NCBI RefSeq assembly: GCF_030065675.1 | Contig: NZ_JASJDK010000012.1 | Location: forward strand, 1 to 64,000 | Length of the DNA stretch: 64,000 nt | Direction of reading: 5' to 3' | DNA from: Mastigocoleus sp. MO_188.B34 | GTDB taxonomy: Bacteria > Cyanobacteriota > Cyanobacteriia > Cyanobacteriales > Nostocaceae | Shown here: positions 25,771 through 35,944 of the stretch, piece by piece | Layout: each line of letters begins with the position of its first letter | How positions within the stretch are numbered: position 1 is the stretch's first letter | Made by a program: the position numbers and the translations under genes | Notes under the pieces: generated by a model | The model's input: the letters and a program-made list of their open reading frames with translations, nothing else | Databases searched by the model: none | What the model was told of the DNA's origin: nothing

Positions 25771-26901
25771 CTACCTTCTTAAAGGAACTTTTCCAGCTGT
25801 TTTTGCTTGAGCCGCAGCTTGGGGAGCAGCAGCACCAATTAAACGCTGAACTTCATCGGGTTTAGAAGTTTTTGATATTGCAGCTTCAAAGGAGACTGTT
25901 CCCTGTTTGTATAAATCTGCTAGAACTCTCTCCAAGGTTTGCATCCCTAGTTTGCCGCCAGTTTGAATTGCTGAGTAAATTTGTGCTGTTTTACCTTCGC
26001 GAATTAAGTTGGAAATCGCTGGGGTAACTACCAAAATTTCTTGCGCCATTACCCGCCCAAATTCGCCCGGTTTGGGATTTTTTCTTGGAACTAAAGTTTG
26101 GCTGAAAATTGCCACTAATGAGTTGGATAGCTGTACCCGCACCTGAGTTTGTTTCTCGTGGGGGAAAACATCAATGATCCGGTCAACTGTTTGAGCAGCA
26201 GAGGAGGTGTGTAACGTTCCAAATACCAGGTGTCCTGTTTCTGCTGCTGAAATAGCCAAGGAAATAGTTTCTAGATCGCGCATTTCACCAATTAGGATAA
26301 TATCTGGATCTTCTCTTAGTGCGCCTTTGAGAGCATTACCAAAACTTTTAGTATCTTCACCCAGTTGTCTTTGGTGAACCAGGCTTTGAATCGGTTCATA
26401 AACAAATTCGATCGGATCTTCAATAGTTAAAATATGTTCTGCCCGCGTGCGGTTGATTAGATCGATCATTGCTGCAAGGGTTGTAGTCTTACCAGAACCT
26501 GTCGGACCAGTGACCAAAATCAGACCTCTAGGCTTTTCTGACATTTCTTTCACCACATTTGGCAAACCTAATTGATCAAAATTGGGGATTTTTGAACTCA
26601 AAGCCCGCAAGCAAGCAGCATAGGTACCTCTATCTTTGTAAACATTCACCCGGAAACGAGCTAATCCTTTGACACCATAAGAACAATCTAACTCCCAAGT
26701 TTGTTCTAAAGTTTTTCTTTGGGAGTTATTAAGCATGCTGAAGATTAATCTTTGACATTGCTCGGATGATAGAGCTTCATTGCCAATAGGAGTCAGTTTG
26801 CCACTGATGCGAAAATAGGGAGGTAAGCCGGCTGTCAAATGCATATCAGACCCCCCCATTTCAATCATTTGTTCCATCAAATCTTCAATCATCAAGTCCA
26901 T
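25771..26901 (-). CDS. pilT: Type IV pilus retraction ATPase PilT
   Basis: A 376-residue hexameric secretion-type ATPase that depolymerises the pilus. The N-terminal PAS-like domain starts at MIEDLMEQMIEMGGSDMHL. Walker A is GPTGSGKTTTLAAM, the Asp box is LTIEDPIEFVY, the atypical Walker B is IILIGEMRD, the His box is HLVFGTLHTSSA, and the retraction-specific AIRNLIRE-type motif appears as AISNLIREGK. The C-terminal Ala/Gln/Lys tail is variable. AGGAG lies 10 nt upstream of the ATG. It is between pilB (48 bp) and pilC (114 bp). Confidence 0.96.
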   Translation of the reverse strand: MDLMIEDLMEQMIEMGGSDMHLTAGLPPYFRISGKLTPIGNEALSSEQCQRLIFSMLNNSQRKTLEQTWELDCSYGVKGLARFRVNVYKDRGTYAACLRALSSKIPNFDQLGLPNVVKEMSEKPRGLILVTGPTGSGKTTTLAAMIDLINRTRAEHILTIEDPIEFVYEPIQSLVHQRQLGEDTKSFGNALKGALREDPDIILIGEMRDLETISLAISAAETGHLVFGTLHTSSAAQTVDRIIDVFPHEKQTQVRVQLSNSLVAIFSQTLVPRKNPKPGEFGRVMAQEILVVTPAISNLIREGKTAQIYSAIQTGGKLGMQTLERVLADLYKQGTVSFEAAISKTSKPDEVQRLIGAAAPQAAAQAKTAGKVPLRR

Positions 26902-26949
26902 ATCGATTCATCTCCTGTTGTTATTTGTCCTTTTCCCAATTCCTAATCC

Positions 26950-28962
26950 CTAGTCTTGAAACCTAGATGTCATGCAGTAAGGACAATCCAGCCATTCTGG
27001 TTTTAAATCAGCACCACAATTTCGGCAGGTCAAACCACTCTTGCGCTTAGCTTTCAATTCAGCTTCCAAACCAGTATCCGTAAAGGTTACCCTTTGTACC
27101 TCTTCCAGGGTTGTTGCACCTTGACGTACAAGTTCTAGGCTGTAAGCCAACAAGGTTTTCATACCTTCCTCTACTGCTGCTTCTTTAATCAACTCAGTTG
27201 GTGCTTCTTCGTTGATTAGAGTTTGCAAACGCTCGGTAATTTGCATCACTTCGTAAACACCACATCGTCCTTTATAGCCGATTCCATGACAATCTGGACA
27301 GAGTTGATTATTAGCTTTAGCTTGGGCAATTTGCTCATTTGTCAGAGTATTAGCTTTGTAAAAAGTTACATCTGCATTTTGACTAACTGACAAACCATAG
27401 CGACCTAATTCTTCTGGTGAAGGGGTGTAAGGAAGACGACAAGTAGAACAAACTCGTCGCACCAAACGCTGTGCTAGCACTCCAATTAAAGAACTGGAAA
27501 TCATAAATGGTTCAATTCCCATTTCTCCCAAGCGAGCGATCGCCCCAGGAGCATCATTTGTATGTAGAGTGGTTAAAACTAGGTGACCTGTTAATGCCGC
27601 TTCAATGGCAGTTTTTGCCGTTTCTTTATCCCTTGTTTCACCGACCAGCAGCACATCCGGATCCTGTCGCAAAAACGCCCGCAAGGCTGTGGAAAAATCC
27701 AGACCTTTTTCTCTAATTACCTGTACCTGGGTAATTCCCGGTAAACTATATTCAATGGGGTCTTCCACCGTACTAATATTGATTCCCGGTGAGTTGCGTT
27801 CCGACAGCGCCGAATAAAGCGATGTGGTTTTACCAGAACCCGTTGGTCCAGTAACCAAAATAAGACCGAAAGGACGACCAACCATTTCCTGGACAATTTC
27901 TAAAGTCCCAGGGTCGGTAATTAATTTATCCAATCCTAATTGGGTAGACGAGTTGTCTAAAATCCGTAATACTACTTTTTCCCCGTAGCGGCTAGGTAAA
28001 GTATTTACCCGGAAGTCAACTTTACGTCCTTCAAATAAACGTCGGATCCGTCCATCTTGGGGTAAACGTCGTTCGGCAATATCTAAATTCGCAATAATTT
28101 TAAATCGCGCCGTAACAGCGGGAATAATTTTTTTTGGCAGTGGGTCGAATGCTTGATTTAAGACCCCGTCTTTGCGGAAGCGGATACGTAAATTTTCTTC
28201 TTGGGGTTCAATATGAATATCAGAGACTTTATCATGTAGAGCTTTAGCAAGAATTCTATTAACCAAATTAATAATTGGAGCATCTTCTGCACCTTTCATC
28301 GCTGCTCCCAAATCAGCTTCTACTTCATCAGGTGCATCCTCAAGATCTAGATTGTCCAAATTTTCTAAATCTTGATTAATATCTGTAAATTTTTCTTTTT
28401 CCAGTTTCTTTTGCTGGACAGCTAATTCATCTAAAAATTGATTAATCAGTTGTTGGTAATCTTCTTGAGTAATTACCATTCGCTGTAAAGTAAAACCTTG
28501 GGGGCGCAAAATACGATTTAGATCGTCCGAAGCCTCCAAGTTGTCCGGATTGACCATCGCCACTAAAACCGAAGGTGGGTTTTGGTCTTGATTTTTTGAT
28601 AAGGGTACCAAGTGATGGCGACGACACATATCTACTGGAATCAGGGAATTAATTAAATTCCCCACCGCTGTGTTGCCAACTTGACTTACTTCCGGATCTA
28701 AGGAGTCAACACCGTAGAGTATTTTAAGTTCAAATAATTGATGTTTTTTATACTCTCTAAGTAATTCTGGTGATAGTTGTTTCCCCGATATCGATTCGAT
28801 AACTTCTGTTAGGGGTCTGCCGGACTTACGACTTTCAATTAATGCTTGTCTCATCTGTTCGCTATTAACGACCCCAGATTGGACAAGCTTATTGCCGAAG
28901 GGCGAAAATTCCGTTCTGACACTGAGAGCAGTACTGCGTCTTTGTGCTGACGAGTAAGTCAT
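26950..28962 (-). CDS. pilB: Type IV pilus extension ATPase PilB with extra C-terminal zinc ribbon
   Basis: A 670-residue GspE/PilB ATPase driving pilus elongation. The N-terminal GspE-N domain (about 20-180) is followed by a linker and the ATPase core: Walker A GPTGSGKTTSLYSAL, Asp box STVEDPIEY, Walker B VLLVGETRD, His box HLVLTTLHTNDAPG. The tetracysteine zinc loop of extension ATPases is CSTCRLPY...CPDCHGIGYKGRC. Beyond the usual end there is a short rubredoxin-like zinc ribbon, CRNCG...CPYC, in the last ~25 residues. It is the first gene of pilB-pilT-pilC on the minus strand. Confidence 0.95.
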   Translation of the reverse strand: MTYSSAQRRSTALSVRTEFSPFGNKLVQSGVVNSEQMRQALIESRKSGRPLTEVIESISGKQLSPELLREYKKHQLFELKILYGVDSLDPEVSQVGNTAVGNLINSLIPVDMCRRHHLVPLSKNQDQNPPSVLVAMVNPDNLEASDDLNRILRPQGFTLQRMVITQEDYQQLINQFLDELAVQQKKLEKEKFTDINQDLENLDNLDLEDAPDEVEADLGAAMKGAEDAPIINLVNRILAKALHDKVSDIHIEPQEENLRIRFRKDGVLNQAFDPLPKKIIPAVTARFKIIANLDIAERRLPQDGRIRRLFEGRKVDFRVNTLPSRYGEKVVLRILDNSSTQLGLDKLITDPGTLEIVQEMVGRPFGLILVTGPTGSGKTTSLYSALSERNSPGINISTVEDPIEYSLPGITQVQVIREKGLDFSTALRAFLRQDPDVLLVGETRDKETAKTAIEAALTGHLVLTTLHTNDAPGAIARLGEMGIEPFMISSSLIGVLAQRLVRRVCSTCRLPYTPSPEELGRYGLSVSQNADVTFYKANTLTNEQIAQAKANNQLCPDCHGIGYKGRCGVYEVMQITERLQTLINEEAPTELIKEAAVEEGMKTLLAYSLELVRQGATTLEEVQRVTFTDTGLEAELKAKRKSGLTCRNCGADLKPEWLDCPYCMTSRFQD

Positions 28963-29041
28963 ATATAAGTAACAAATAGTTCAAAGTTGTGATGTTAGTA
29001 TTCCCAAATTAGTGCAGCGAATTTTCATGAGGGTTGAATTT

Positions 29042-29190
29042 GGGGACTGGGGATTGGGGACTGGCGACTGGGGATTGGGTGATGAGAATTGAAGTAGGTA
29101 TTGCTTTTTGTTACTTGTGACTAGTAATTTAATTTGTTAGCGCAGGGCGCTAACGCCAATCCCTAATCCCTAATCCCTAATCCCTAATCG
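29042..29190. repeat. Heptamer arrays upstream of grpE
   Basis: GGGGATT/GGGGACT heptamers at about 29042-29080 and CCCTAAT heptamers at about 29157-29190, with an inverted pair GTTAGCGC-AGG-GCGCTAAC (29136-29154) between them. They fill most of the pilB-grpE divergent spacer, where the promoters of both operons must be. No CIRCE element (TTAGCACTC-N9-GAGTGCTAA) is present. Confidence 0.75.
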
Positions 29191-29323
29191 CCAACCCCCA
29201 AAACGCTCAGTATTTGTCACAATAGAGGACGTTGATGTTTTCAGATTTGGAAAAATGCACGACTAGGATACGCTTTTATATTTATTATTTATTGGTTGGA
29301 AATAATTTTAACGGCTGTATGAT

Positions 29324-30130
29324 ATGGCAACTATAGAAGACAAGCACTCGGAAGAAAGCACAATGATAGATGAGGAAAATAAACAAAACGATACGATTGA
29401 AAAATCAGATGAGCCTAAGGAGGAGAATCAAGAAATGATTGATGACTCTGCGGTTCAAGCTAATGCAGATGCTAACGAACCTGCTGATGAAGTCACAGAA
29501 GGAGCAGCAAAACCCGATAGCCCAGCAGTAGATGAAAATGTGTCACCCAATCCAGAACCCGAAACGGTTGCAACTGAGACGGTGGAAAATACTGTAGATA
29601 GTGCTCAATTGGTGCAAATGACCCAGCAGATCGAGTCTCTCAAAGCTCAACTGGAAGAGCGTACTACCCAATATGCACGCTTAGGAGCAGATTTTGAGAA
29701 TTATCGCAAACGCATGCTCAAAGAAAAAGAAGAACTTGATTTGCAAGTAAAGCAAAGGGCTATTACTGAATTGTTGCCCGTTGTCGATAACTTTGAGCGT
29801 GCTCGGGCGCAAATCAAACCCCAAAATGATGGGGAGATGGGAATTCATAAGAGCTACCAAGGTGTTTACAAACTATTGGTAGACTGCCTCAAGCGGTTGG
29901 GAGTTGCTCCCATGCGTCCTGAAGGTAAAGAATTCGATCCCAACCTCCATGAAGCAGTAATGCGCGAACCTACTGATGAACATCCGGAAGGAACAGTGTT
30001 AGAAGAGTTAGTGCGCGGATATTATTTGGGCGAGCGGGTGCTACGCCATGCAATGGTTAAAGTTGCTGCTCCGAAAGAAGATGATACATCAGTCCCAGAA
30101 GAGGATACCTCTTCTTCTGCATCTAGCTAA
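29324..30130 (+). CDS. grpE: Nucleotide exchange factor GrpE
   Basis: A 268-residue co-chaperone that releases ADP from DnaK. A long, very acidic, disordered N-terminus (about 1-95, rich in Glu/Asp) precedes a coiled-coil ([20 protein letters not shown]). The GrpE core follows, with [33 protein letters not shown] and the beta-wing region [24 protein letters not shown]. The extended acidic head is usual in cyanobacterial GrpE. It is the first gene of the grpE-dnaK-dnaJ chaperone group. Confidence 0.95.
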   Translation: MATIEDKHSEESTMIDEENKQNDTIEKSDEPKEENQEMIDDSAVQANADANEPADEVTEGAAKPDSPAVDENVSPNPEPETVATETVENTVDSAQLVQMTQQIESLKAQLEERTTQYARLGADFENYRKRMLKEKEELDLQVKQRAITELLPVVDNFERARAQIKPQNDGEMGIHKSYQGVYKLLVDCLKRLGVAPMRPEGKEFDPNLHEAVMREPTDEHPEGTVLEELVRGYYLGERVLRHAMVKVAAPKEDDTSVPEEDTSSSASS

Positions 30131-30417
30131 GGTATGTTTCTTTTTTCTAACTAACAAAAAGTACTTTCCTAGCAGTATTGGCGAGCACAGTGTGTCTACG
30201 TTCATAATTTTTTGCTTGCGATTTACCTCAACCCGAGTGACTTTCGTGAAATTGACCTGAATACAGGCGATCACTTGAAATTTTTATCTCACTCGGTTTA
30301 TCGCAGTCAGATTGAAAACTCCCCATGCCGCGAGCCATTATGCCCGAATTTTTGAGCGGTGCGAAGTTGCCGCTCAAAACTTCGTAAAAGAAGTACTAAG
30401 TAAAAATATTATTAGTT

Positions 30418-32439
30418 ATGGGAAAAGTTATAGGTATTGACTTAGGCACTACCAATAGTTGTGTAGCGGTGCTCGAAGGTGGTAAACCAATTGTAATAGC
30501 CAACTCGGAAGGGGGTCGAACAACTCCCAGTATCGTCGGTTTTGGTAAAGCTGGGGAGCGTTTAGTTGGTTCCTTAGCAAAACGCCAATCTGTAACTAAT
30601 GCTGAAAATACCGTTTATAGCACTAAAAGATTTATTGGCAGACGTTGGGAAGATACAGCTTCTGAGCGTGATCGCGTTCCCTACAAATGCATTAAAGGTC
30701 GGGATGAGACCGTTGATGTAGAGATTCGCGGACGGAACTACACACCACAAGAAATTTCGGCAATGGTTCTGCAAAAACTCAAGCAAGATGCGGAAATTTT
30801 TCTGGGAGAAGCGGTGTCCCAAGCAGTTATAACGGTTCCAGCCTATTTTACTGATGCCCAAAGACAAGCAACGAAAGACGCTGGTACTATTGCAGGACTG
30901 GAAGTTTTACGGATCATTAACGAGCCAACTGCCGCTGCTTTAGCATTTGGTTTAGATAAACAGGATGAAGAACAATTAATTTTAGTATTCGATTTGGGTG
31001 GTGGTACCTTTGACGTATCTATCCTGCAATTAGGAGATGGAGTATTTGAAGTTAGGGCTACCTGCGGAAATAATCAACTTGGTGGGGATGATTTCGATAA
31101 TCTGATCGTGCAATGGATGCTGAAAAAATTTCAGCAAGAAGAAAATATTGATCTGTCCCAAGACAAAATGGCTCTGCAACGCTTGCGCGAAGCCGCAGAG
31201 AAGTCAAAGATAGAACTTTCTAGTATGGGCAGTACTTCAATCAATTTACCGTTCATTACTGCCGATAACAGCGGTCCTAAACATCTGGAGATGGAACTCT
31301 CTCGCTCCAAATTTGAGGAACTCTCCAGTAATTTGATTGAGTCCACTATTGAACCGATGATTCGAGCCCTCAAAGATGCAGACCTCAAACCACAGGATAT
31401 CGATAAAATTATTTTGGTCGGTGGCTCCACTCGCATTCCTGCAGTGCAAAATGCCCTTGTTAAGTTTTTTGATGGCAAAACTCCCGACCGTTCCATCAAT
31501 CCTGATGAGGCTGTAGCCCTAGGCGCAGCAGTCCAAGGTGGGGTAATGGGCGGCGAAGTTGACGATATATTATTACTCGATGTGACGCCTTTATCCCTGG
31601 GAATTGAAACTTTGGGAGAAGTTTCTACCAAAGTTATTGAGCGTAACACCACAATTCCCACCAGCAAGTCCCAAGTTTTTTCCACTGCTGTTGACGGACA
31701 AACTTCAGTAGAAATTCACGTTCTTCAAGGGGAAAGAGCGATGGCTCGGGATAATAAAAGTCTCGGTAAATTTCTTTTAACTGGAATTCCCCCATCTCCC
31801 CGTGGTATCCCTCAAATTGAGGTTTCATTTGAAATCGATGTTAATGGAATTTTGCAAGTTGGAGCAAAAGACCAAGGTACGGGTAGGGAACAGAGTATTC
31901 GGATTACTAACACTGGTGGTTTGAGCGCCAATGAAGTAGAACGGATGCGCAATGAAGCTGAAGTCTATGCAGAAGATGATAAGAGACGCAAAGAACTAGT
32001 TGAATTACGAAATCAAGCAGAAAATCTTTTGCTCGGCTACAAATCAACTTTAAATGACAACAGCGAATCAATTGGTGAGTCGGTCAAAGTATTAGCCCAG
32101 GAAAAATTATCCAATCTTCGTACCGCAATGGCTGACGATAGAACTTCTGTTGCTGAATTTAAACAACGTCTCGAAGACTTCCAAGAAAGTTTATTTGCTT
32201 TGGGTGCTGAAGTATACAATAAAGTTAAAGACCGCACAAGTGACTCCACAGGCTCATTTGGGGAAGAGTCTGCTGTAGAGGAATCAGATAATGCCTTTCA
32301 ACCAGAAAATTCAGTAGTTGCTGTTGCTGATTTAAAAGCTAACTCAACAACAGAAACAAGCGCAGAAGCAGAACCACTGTTTGACTTTAACTTTACAGGA
32401 GAAAGTAACCCACAAGTAGATTATGAAACCATTGAGTAA
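30418..32439 (+). CDS. dnaK: Hsp70 chaperone DnaK (probably DnaK1-type paralogue)
   Basis: A 673-residue Hsp70. The ATPase domain starts [18 protein letters not shown] and includes [11 protein letters not shown] and [12 protein letters not shown]. The substrate-binding domain includes [14 protein letters not shown], and a helical lid and an acidic C-terminus ([19 protein letters not shown]) complete it. Cyanobacteria have several dnaK genes. The linkage to grpE, and divergence from the housekeeping DnaK2 N-terminus as I remember it, point to the DnaK1-type paralogue; the Synechocystis grpE-dnaK1 pairing is recalled knowledge. It works with the adjacent GrpE and DnaJ in protein folding. A terminator follows at 32506. 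Confidence 0.95.
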   Translation: MGKVIGIDLGTTNSCVAVLEGGKPIVIANSEGGRTTPSIVGFGKAGERLVGSLAKRQSVTNAENTVYSTKRFIGRRWEDTASERDRVPYKCIKGRDETVDVEIRGRNYTPQEISAMVLQKLKQDAEIFLGEAVSQAVITVPAYFTDAQRQATKDAGTIAGLEVLRIINEPTAAALAFGLDKQDEEQLILVFDLGGGTFDVSILQLGDGVFEVRATCGNNQLGGDDFDNLIVQWMLKKFQQEENIDLSQDKMALQRLREAAEKSKIELSSMGSTSINLPFITADNSGPKHLEMELSRSKFEELSSNLIESTIEPMIRALKDADLKPQDIDKIILVGGSTRIPAVQNALVKFFDGKTPDRSINPDEAVALGAAVQGGVMGGEVDDILLLDVTPLSLGIETLGEVSTKVIERNTTIPTSKSQVFSTAVDGQTSVEIHVLQGERAMARDNKSLGKFLLTGIPPSPRGIPQIEVSFEIDVNGILQVGAKDQGTGREQSIRITNTGGLSANEVERMRNEAEVYAEDDKRRKELVELRNQAENLLLGYKSTLNDNSESIGESVKVLAQEKLSNLRTAMADDRTSVAEFKQRLEDFQESLFALGAEVYNKVKDRTSDSTGSFGEESAVEESDNAFQPENSVVAVADLKANSTTETSAEAEPLFDFNFTGESNPQVDYETIE

Positions 32440-32505
32440 TTTAATTTCCAATATTACTTGAGTTTAGAATGCTTTAGGCGGTTAGAGAAAACAAAATATT
32501 TTTCC

Positions 32506-32546
32506 ACCCCCTATCTTGTTGTTCCATTAAAGATGGGGGGTTTTCC
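32506..32546 (+). terminator. Likely terminator after dnaK
   Basis: CCCCTATCTT and AAGATGGGGG pair (one bulge or mismatch) around a 13-nt loop and are followed by TTTTCC, 65 bp after the dnaK stop. A second small hairpin, CCGCAC...GTGCGG, follows at 32545-32563. This suggests that dnaJ has its own promoter. Confidence 0.65.
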
Positions 32547-32791
32547 GCACCCAAATTGTGCGGCTAGCCCCTATAGTTTATGTGCAGAGTTTTCTGTTTA
32601 TACGTAGCACAATTGTAAAGGAGGTCGCTTGTTTGCGATCAAAAATACGAGCATCATTGGACAACATACTCAGAGAATACTATTTTGGTGAAAGTTCACC
32701 ATTTTGTGAAGTGAGGTAAGTCGGTATCAAGCATCAGTGTTTTTTATCGTCATATTTGTTATAAGATTACTTGTCCTTTTAGCTCGCACCC

Positions 32792-32866
32792 CAAAACTTC
32801 TAATTTCAAAACTTTTAGTTTCAAAACTTTTAGTTCCAAAACTTTTAGTTCCAAAACTTTTAATTT
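32792..32866. repeat. Five tandem 15-bp repeats between dnaK and dnaJ
   Basis: Five units of CAAAACTTTTAGTTC with small variations (first unit CAAAACTTCTAATTT, last CAAAACTTTTAATTT) run without gaps for 75 bp in the 713-bp dnaK-dnaJ spacer. The unit length of 15 differs from the 7-bp family seen elsewhere in the window. No coding potential is supported. Confidence 0.9.
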
Positions 32867-33152
32867 AGAGGTTATTGGGTTTTTAGCACGGAAAAACCTT
32901 CACTGTTACGATAGTATAAGTTAGTTCTGCGGCGATCGTAAGAGTGACTTTTATTATCTACCTCAGGAGAAAGTATTTGTTGCTAGAAATTTAGTCGTAA
33001 TTTTTGTAGAAGCTAAAAAGTAAAATCAAATATTAACAAAATTTAACTCTTGCCTTCTGTCTTACTAAACTTCTAAACTTAATGGCGGAATTTGCTTCTC
33101 CAAGTTGTTTGTGCATTGCTGCTTTCTACCTTTTAACGTTCACCTTTGATAT

Positions 33153-34292
33153 ATGGCCCGCGACTACTACGAAATTCTGGGCGTCTCTCGCGACGCCGAC
33201 AAAGAAGACATAAAACGCGCATATCGCCGTTTAGCCCGCAAATATCACCCCGATGTCAACAAGGAAAGTGGGGCTGAAGAGCGCTTTAAAGAGATTAATC
33301 GTGCTTATGAAGTTCTTTCGGAACCAGATGTCCGCGCTCGCTATGACCGTTTTGGTGAAGCTGGTGTATCAGGTGGAGCAGGAGGTGTAGGCTTCCAAGA
33401 TATGGGAGATATGGGTGGTTTTGCCGATATATTCGAAAGTATCTTCAGTGGCTTTGCTGGTGGCGGTGTGGGAGGTACATCCCAAAGACGACGCAGTGGA
33501 CCAGTACGTGGTGACGATCTGCAGTTAGATTTAAAATTAGATTTTCGGGAAGCTGTATTTGGCGGCGAAAAACAAATTCGGATTGCTCACTTAGAAACTT
33601 GTGATGCTTGTAGTGGTTCCGGTGCAAAACCAGGAACTCGTCCCCGTACCTGCTCTACTTGTGGTGGAAATGGTCAAGTTCGCCGCGTTACTAGAACTCC
33701 TTTTGGTAGCTTTACCCAAGTTTCAACCTGTCCTACCTGTAATGGTTCGGGAATGGTAATTGAAGAAAAATGTGACAGTTGCGAAGGAAAAGGCACGAAA
33801 CAGGTAGCTAAACAACTTAAAATTAGTATTCCACCAGGTGTTTATGATGGTTTGCGCTTGCGAATTCCTGGAGAAGGAGATGCAGGTCAGCGTAGCGGTC
33901 CCCCAGGAGATTTATACGTTCAGCTATCTGTAAAAGAAGATAAAGAGTTTCAACGGGATGATTTGAATATTCTTTCCAGCACTACGGTTAGCTACCTACA
34001 AGCAATATTGGGTTGTAGCTTGGAGGTGGAAACCGTTGATGGACCAGTAGAACTAATTATTCCTCCCGGAACACAACCGGGTACGGTAATGAAACTAGAA
34101 AATCGGGGTGTACCGCGTTTGGGTAACCCTGTGAGTCGCGGCGATCATTTAATTACAGTATTAATTGATATTCCCAATAAGATTACTTCTGAAGAGCGAG
34201 AATTGCTCTTAAAGCTAGCTAAAATAAAGGGGGAACGCACCGGTAAAGGTGGTTTAGAAGGATTTTTGGGAAATTTATTCCATCAACGATGA
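33153..34292 (+). CDS. dnaJ: Co-chaperone DnaJ (Hsp40, type I)
   Basis: A 379-residue type I Hsp40. The J domain (1-70) has His32-Pro33-Asp34, which stimulates DnaK ATPase. A Gly/Phe-rich linker (about 73-115) is followed by four CxxCxGxG zinc modules ([32 protein letters not shown]) and the C-terminal peptide-binding domains. Length and modules are complete. Its stop codon overlaps the TusA-like ATG by 4 nt (ATGA), so it heads a tightly coupled dnaJ-tusA-rsgA group. Confidence 0.96.
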   Translation: MARDYYEILGVSRDADKEDIKRAYRRLARKYHPDVNKESGAEERFKEINRAYEVLSEPDVRARYDRFGEAGVSGGAGGVGFQDMGDMGGFADIFESIFSGFAGGGVGGTSQRRRSGPVRGDDLQLDLKLDFREAVFGGEKQIRIAHLETCDACSGSGAKPGTRPRTCSTCGGNGQVRRVTRTPFGSFTQVSTCPTCNGSGMVIEEKCDSCEGKGTKQVAKQLKISIPPGVYDGLRLRIPGEGDAGQRSGPPGDLYVQLSVKEDKEFQRDDLNILSSTTVSYLQAILGCSLEVETVDGPVELIIPPGTQPGTVMKLENRGVPRLGNPVSRGDHLITVLIDIPNKITSEERELLLKLAKIKGERTGKGGLEGFLGNLFHQR

Positions 34293-34546
34293 GTTTATCT
34301 TCGCTTTCAACTCCTGATGCTCAGCTCGATTTACGCGGCACCCCGTGCCCGATTAATTTTGTCAGAACAAAACTCCGTTTGGAACAAATGCAGCCAGGAA
34401 ACTTATTAGAAGTGTGGCTTGATCCAGGCGAACCGATTGAGCAGGTTCCCGATAGTCTGACGATGTCTGGCTATACAGTAGAGAAAATTACCGAATGTTC
34501 TGATTACTTCTCCCTATTAGTACGCTGTCCCGTTGCTGTGGAATGA
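34289..34546 (+). CDS. TusA-family (SirA/YedF-like) sulfur-carrier-like protein
   Basis: An 85-residue protein with the TusA two-layer fold signature [21 protein letters not shown] and the C-terminal half [20 protein letters not shown]-like pattern (here [20 protein letters not shown] and [11 protein letters not shown]). The active cysteine (Cys20) is kept, but the canonical CPxP reads CPIN, so the second proline is missing. Family members shuttle persulfide sulfur, for example in tRNA thiolation; the role of this cyanobacterial form is not established. It overlaps both dnaJ and rsgA by ATGA junctions, implying translational coupling. Confidence 0.8.
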   Translation: MSLSSLSTPDAQLDLRGTPCPINFVRTKLRLEQMQPGNLLEVWLDPGEPIEQVPDSLTMSGYTVEKITECSDYFSLLVRCPVAVE

Positions 34547-35664
34547 AAGGGGAAACTTTTTTTCGCGAGGGGCGTTTACTGGGCAGGGTATTAGCCGTGC
34601 AAGCAAACTTTTATAGAGTTCAGCTAGATCTAGGAGGCAGCATTGATGAGGAAAACAAGGAACTTGATTTTGTTTCTTTCCGTTCGTCGGTTGCCCCAGT
34701 TTTGCTTTGTACTCGCAGAACCCGCCTGAAAAAAATTGGTCAACAAGTAATGGTTGGCGATCGCGTGGTAATAGAAGAAGCAGATTGGAATGGCGGGCGG
34801 GGTGCGATCGCTGATGTTTTAGACCGTAAAACGGAGTTGGAGCGCCCAGCAATTGCTAATGCAAATCAAATTTTGTTAGTTTTTGCCGCAGAAGATCCGC
34901 CTTTAGAACCATATCAACTCAGTCGTTTTTTAGTAAAAGCTGAGTCTACAAATTTAAATGTATGTTTGTGTCTAAATAAAAGTGATTTAGTAACCCCGCA
35001 ACAACAAGCAGAAATTTATACAATGCTCGATAAATGGGGTTATCAATCAATTTTTCTAAGTGTATATAAAAATATAAATATTGAAAAATTATCTCCAATT
35101 CTTCAAAACAAAATTACAGTTATTGCTGGACCTTCTGGAGTGGGAAAATCCAGCCTCATTAATTCTTTGATTCCCGATGCAAATTTACGGGTAGGTGAAG
35201 TCTCAGGTAAAATTGCCAGGGGTCGTCATACCACCCGCCATGTAGAGCTATTTGAACTGCCTAATAGCGGATTGCTTGCTGACACTCCAGGTTTTAATCA
35301 ACCAGATATTAATTGTGCTCCTGGGGAGTTACCTTTTTATTTCCCAGAAGCAAGGGAGAAATTGAAAACTGCTAGCTGTCGGTTTAGTAATTGTTTACAT
35401 CGAGATGAACCCGACTGTGTGGTTCGTGGTGAATGGGAACGTTACGAACATTATTTAGTGTTCTTAGAAGAAGCCATCACTCGGCAAACTGAACTTAGCC
35501 AACAAACCGATCCAGAATCAACCTTAAAGGCAAAAGTGACAAGAAAAGGCAAAAATCGGTACGAGCCAAAATTGGAAAGCAAAAAATATCGTCGTCTTTC
35601 CCGACGCAAACAACAGCAGATACTGCAAGATTTATTTAATGAAGATGAAGAGTACATGAAGTAG
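34543..35664 (+). CDS. rsgA: Ribosome small-subunit-dependent GTPase A (RsgA/EngC)
   Basis: A 373-residue circularly permuted GTPase that acts in late 30S subunit maturation. An N-terminal OB-fold (about 1-90) precedes G motifs in permuted order: G4 LNKSDLV, then G1 GPSGVGKSSLIN, G2 region GRHTTRHVEL, and G3 DTPGFNQPD. A C-terminal zinc-binding knuckle (CRFSNCLHRDEPDC) is followed by a basic tail (KKYRRLSRRKQQ). Its start overlaps the TusA-like gene by 4 nt. All expected residues are present. The surrounding cluster joins protein folding and ribosome assembly functions. Confidence 0.94.
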   Translation: MKGETFFREGRLLGRVLAVQANFYRVQLDLGGSIDEENKELDFVSFRSSVAPVLLCTRRTRLKKIGQQVMVGDRVVIEEADWNGGRGAIADVLDRKTELERPAIANANQILLVFAAEDPPLEPYQLSRFLVKAESTNLNVCLCLNKSDLVTPQQQAEIYTMLDKWGYQSIFLSVYKNINIEKLSPILQNKITVIAGPSGVGKSSLINSLIPDANLRVGEVSGKIARGRHTTRHVELFELPNSGLLADTPGFNQPDINCAPGELPFYFPEAREKLKTASCRFSNCLHRDEPDCVVRGEWERYEHYLVFLEEAITRQTELSQQTDPESTLKAKVTRKGKNRYEPKLESKKYRRLSRRKQQQILQDLFNEDEEYMK

Positions 35665-35944
35665 TGGGTTACAGACTAGGGGTATTGGACATAGAGCATG
35701 GGATAATCTGAAACATGGGATTTGCGATGCTGCGGGTAGTAATGCTACAAAGTTTTACAGAAAAAAGTAACGCCTCGCGCTACTAATATCTTCGCTTTGC
35801 GATATCAGCTAATTAACAATTGATTTTTGTAGATCGTTAAAAGTCAAGGAAAGGCGATTACGATCCCCAGAAAGTCTTAAAATATTGTTAATTTACGGTC
35901 AAACCCTGCATCTATAAAATTCACGGATACTACCCGAAATCATT

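Noticed and set aside
28963-29323. CIRCE/HrcA operator upstream of grpE
   Set aside because: The inverted pair GTTAGCGC-AGG-GCGCTAAC has the wrong sequence and spacing (3 nt, not 9).
30574-32249. Minus-strand ORFs of 60-184 residues inside dnaK
   Set aside because: They are antisense shadows of a fully conserved gene and show no family features.
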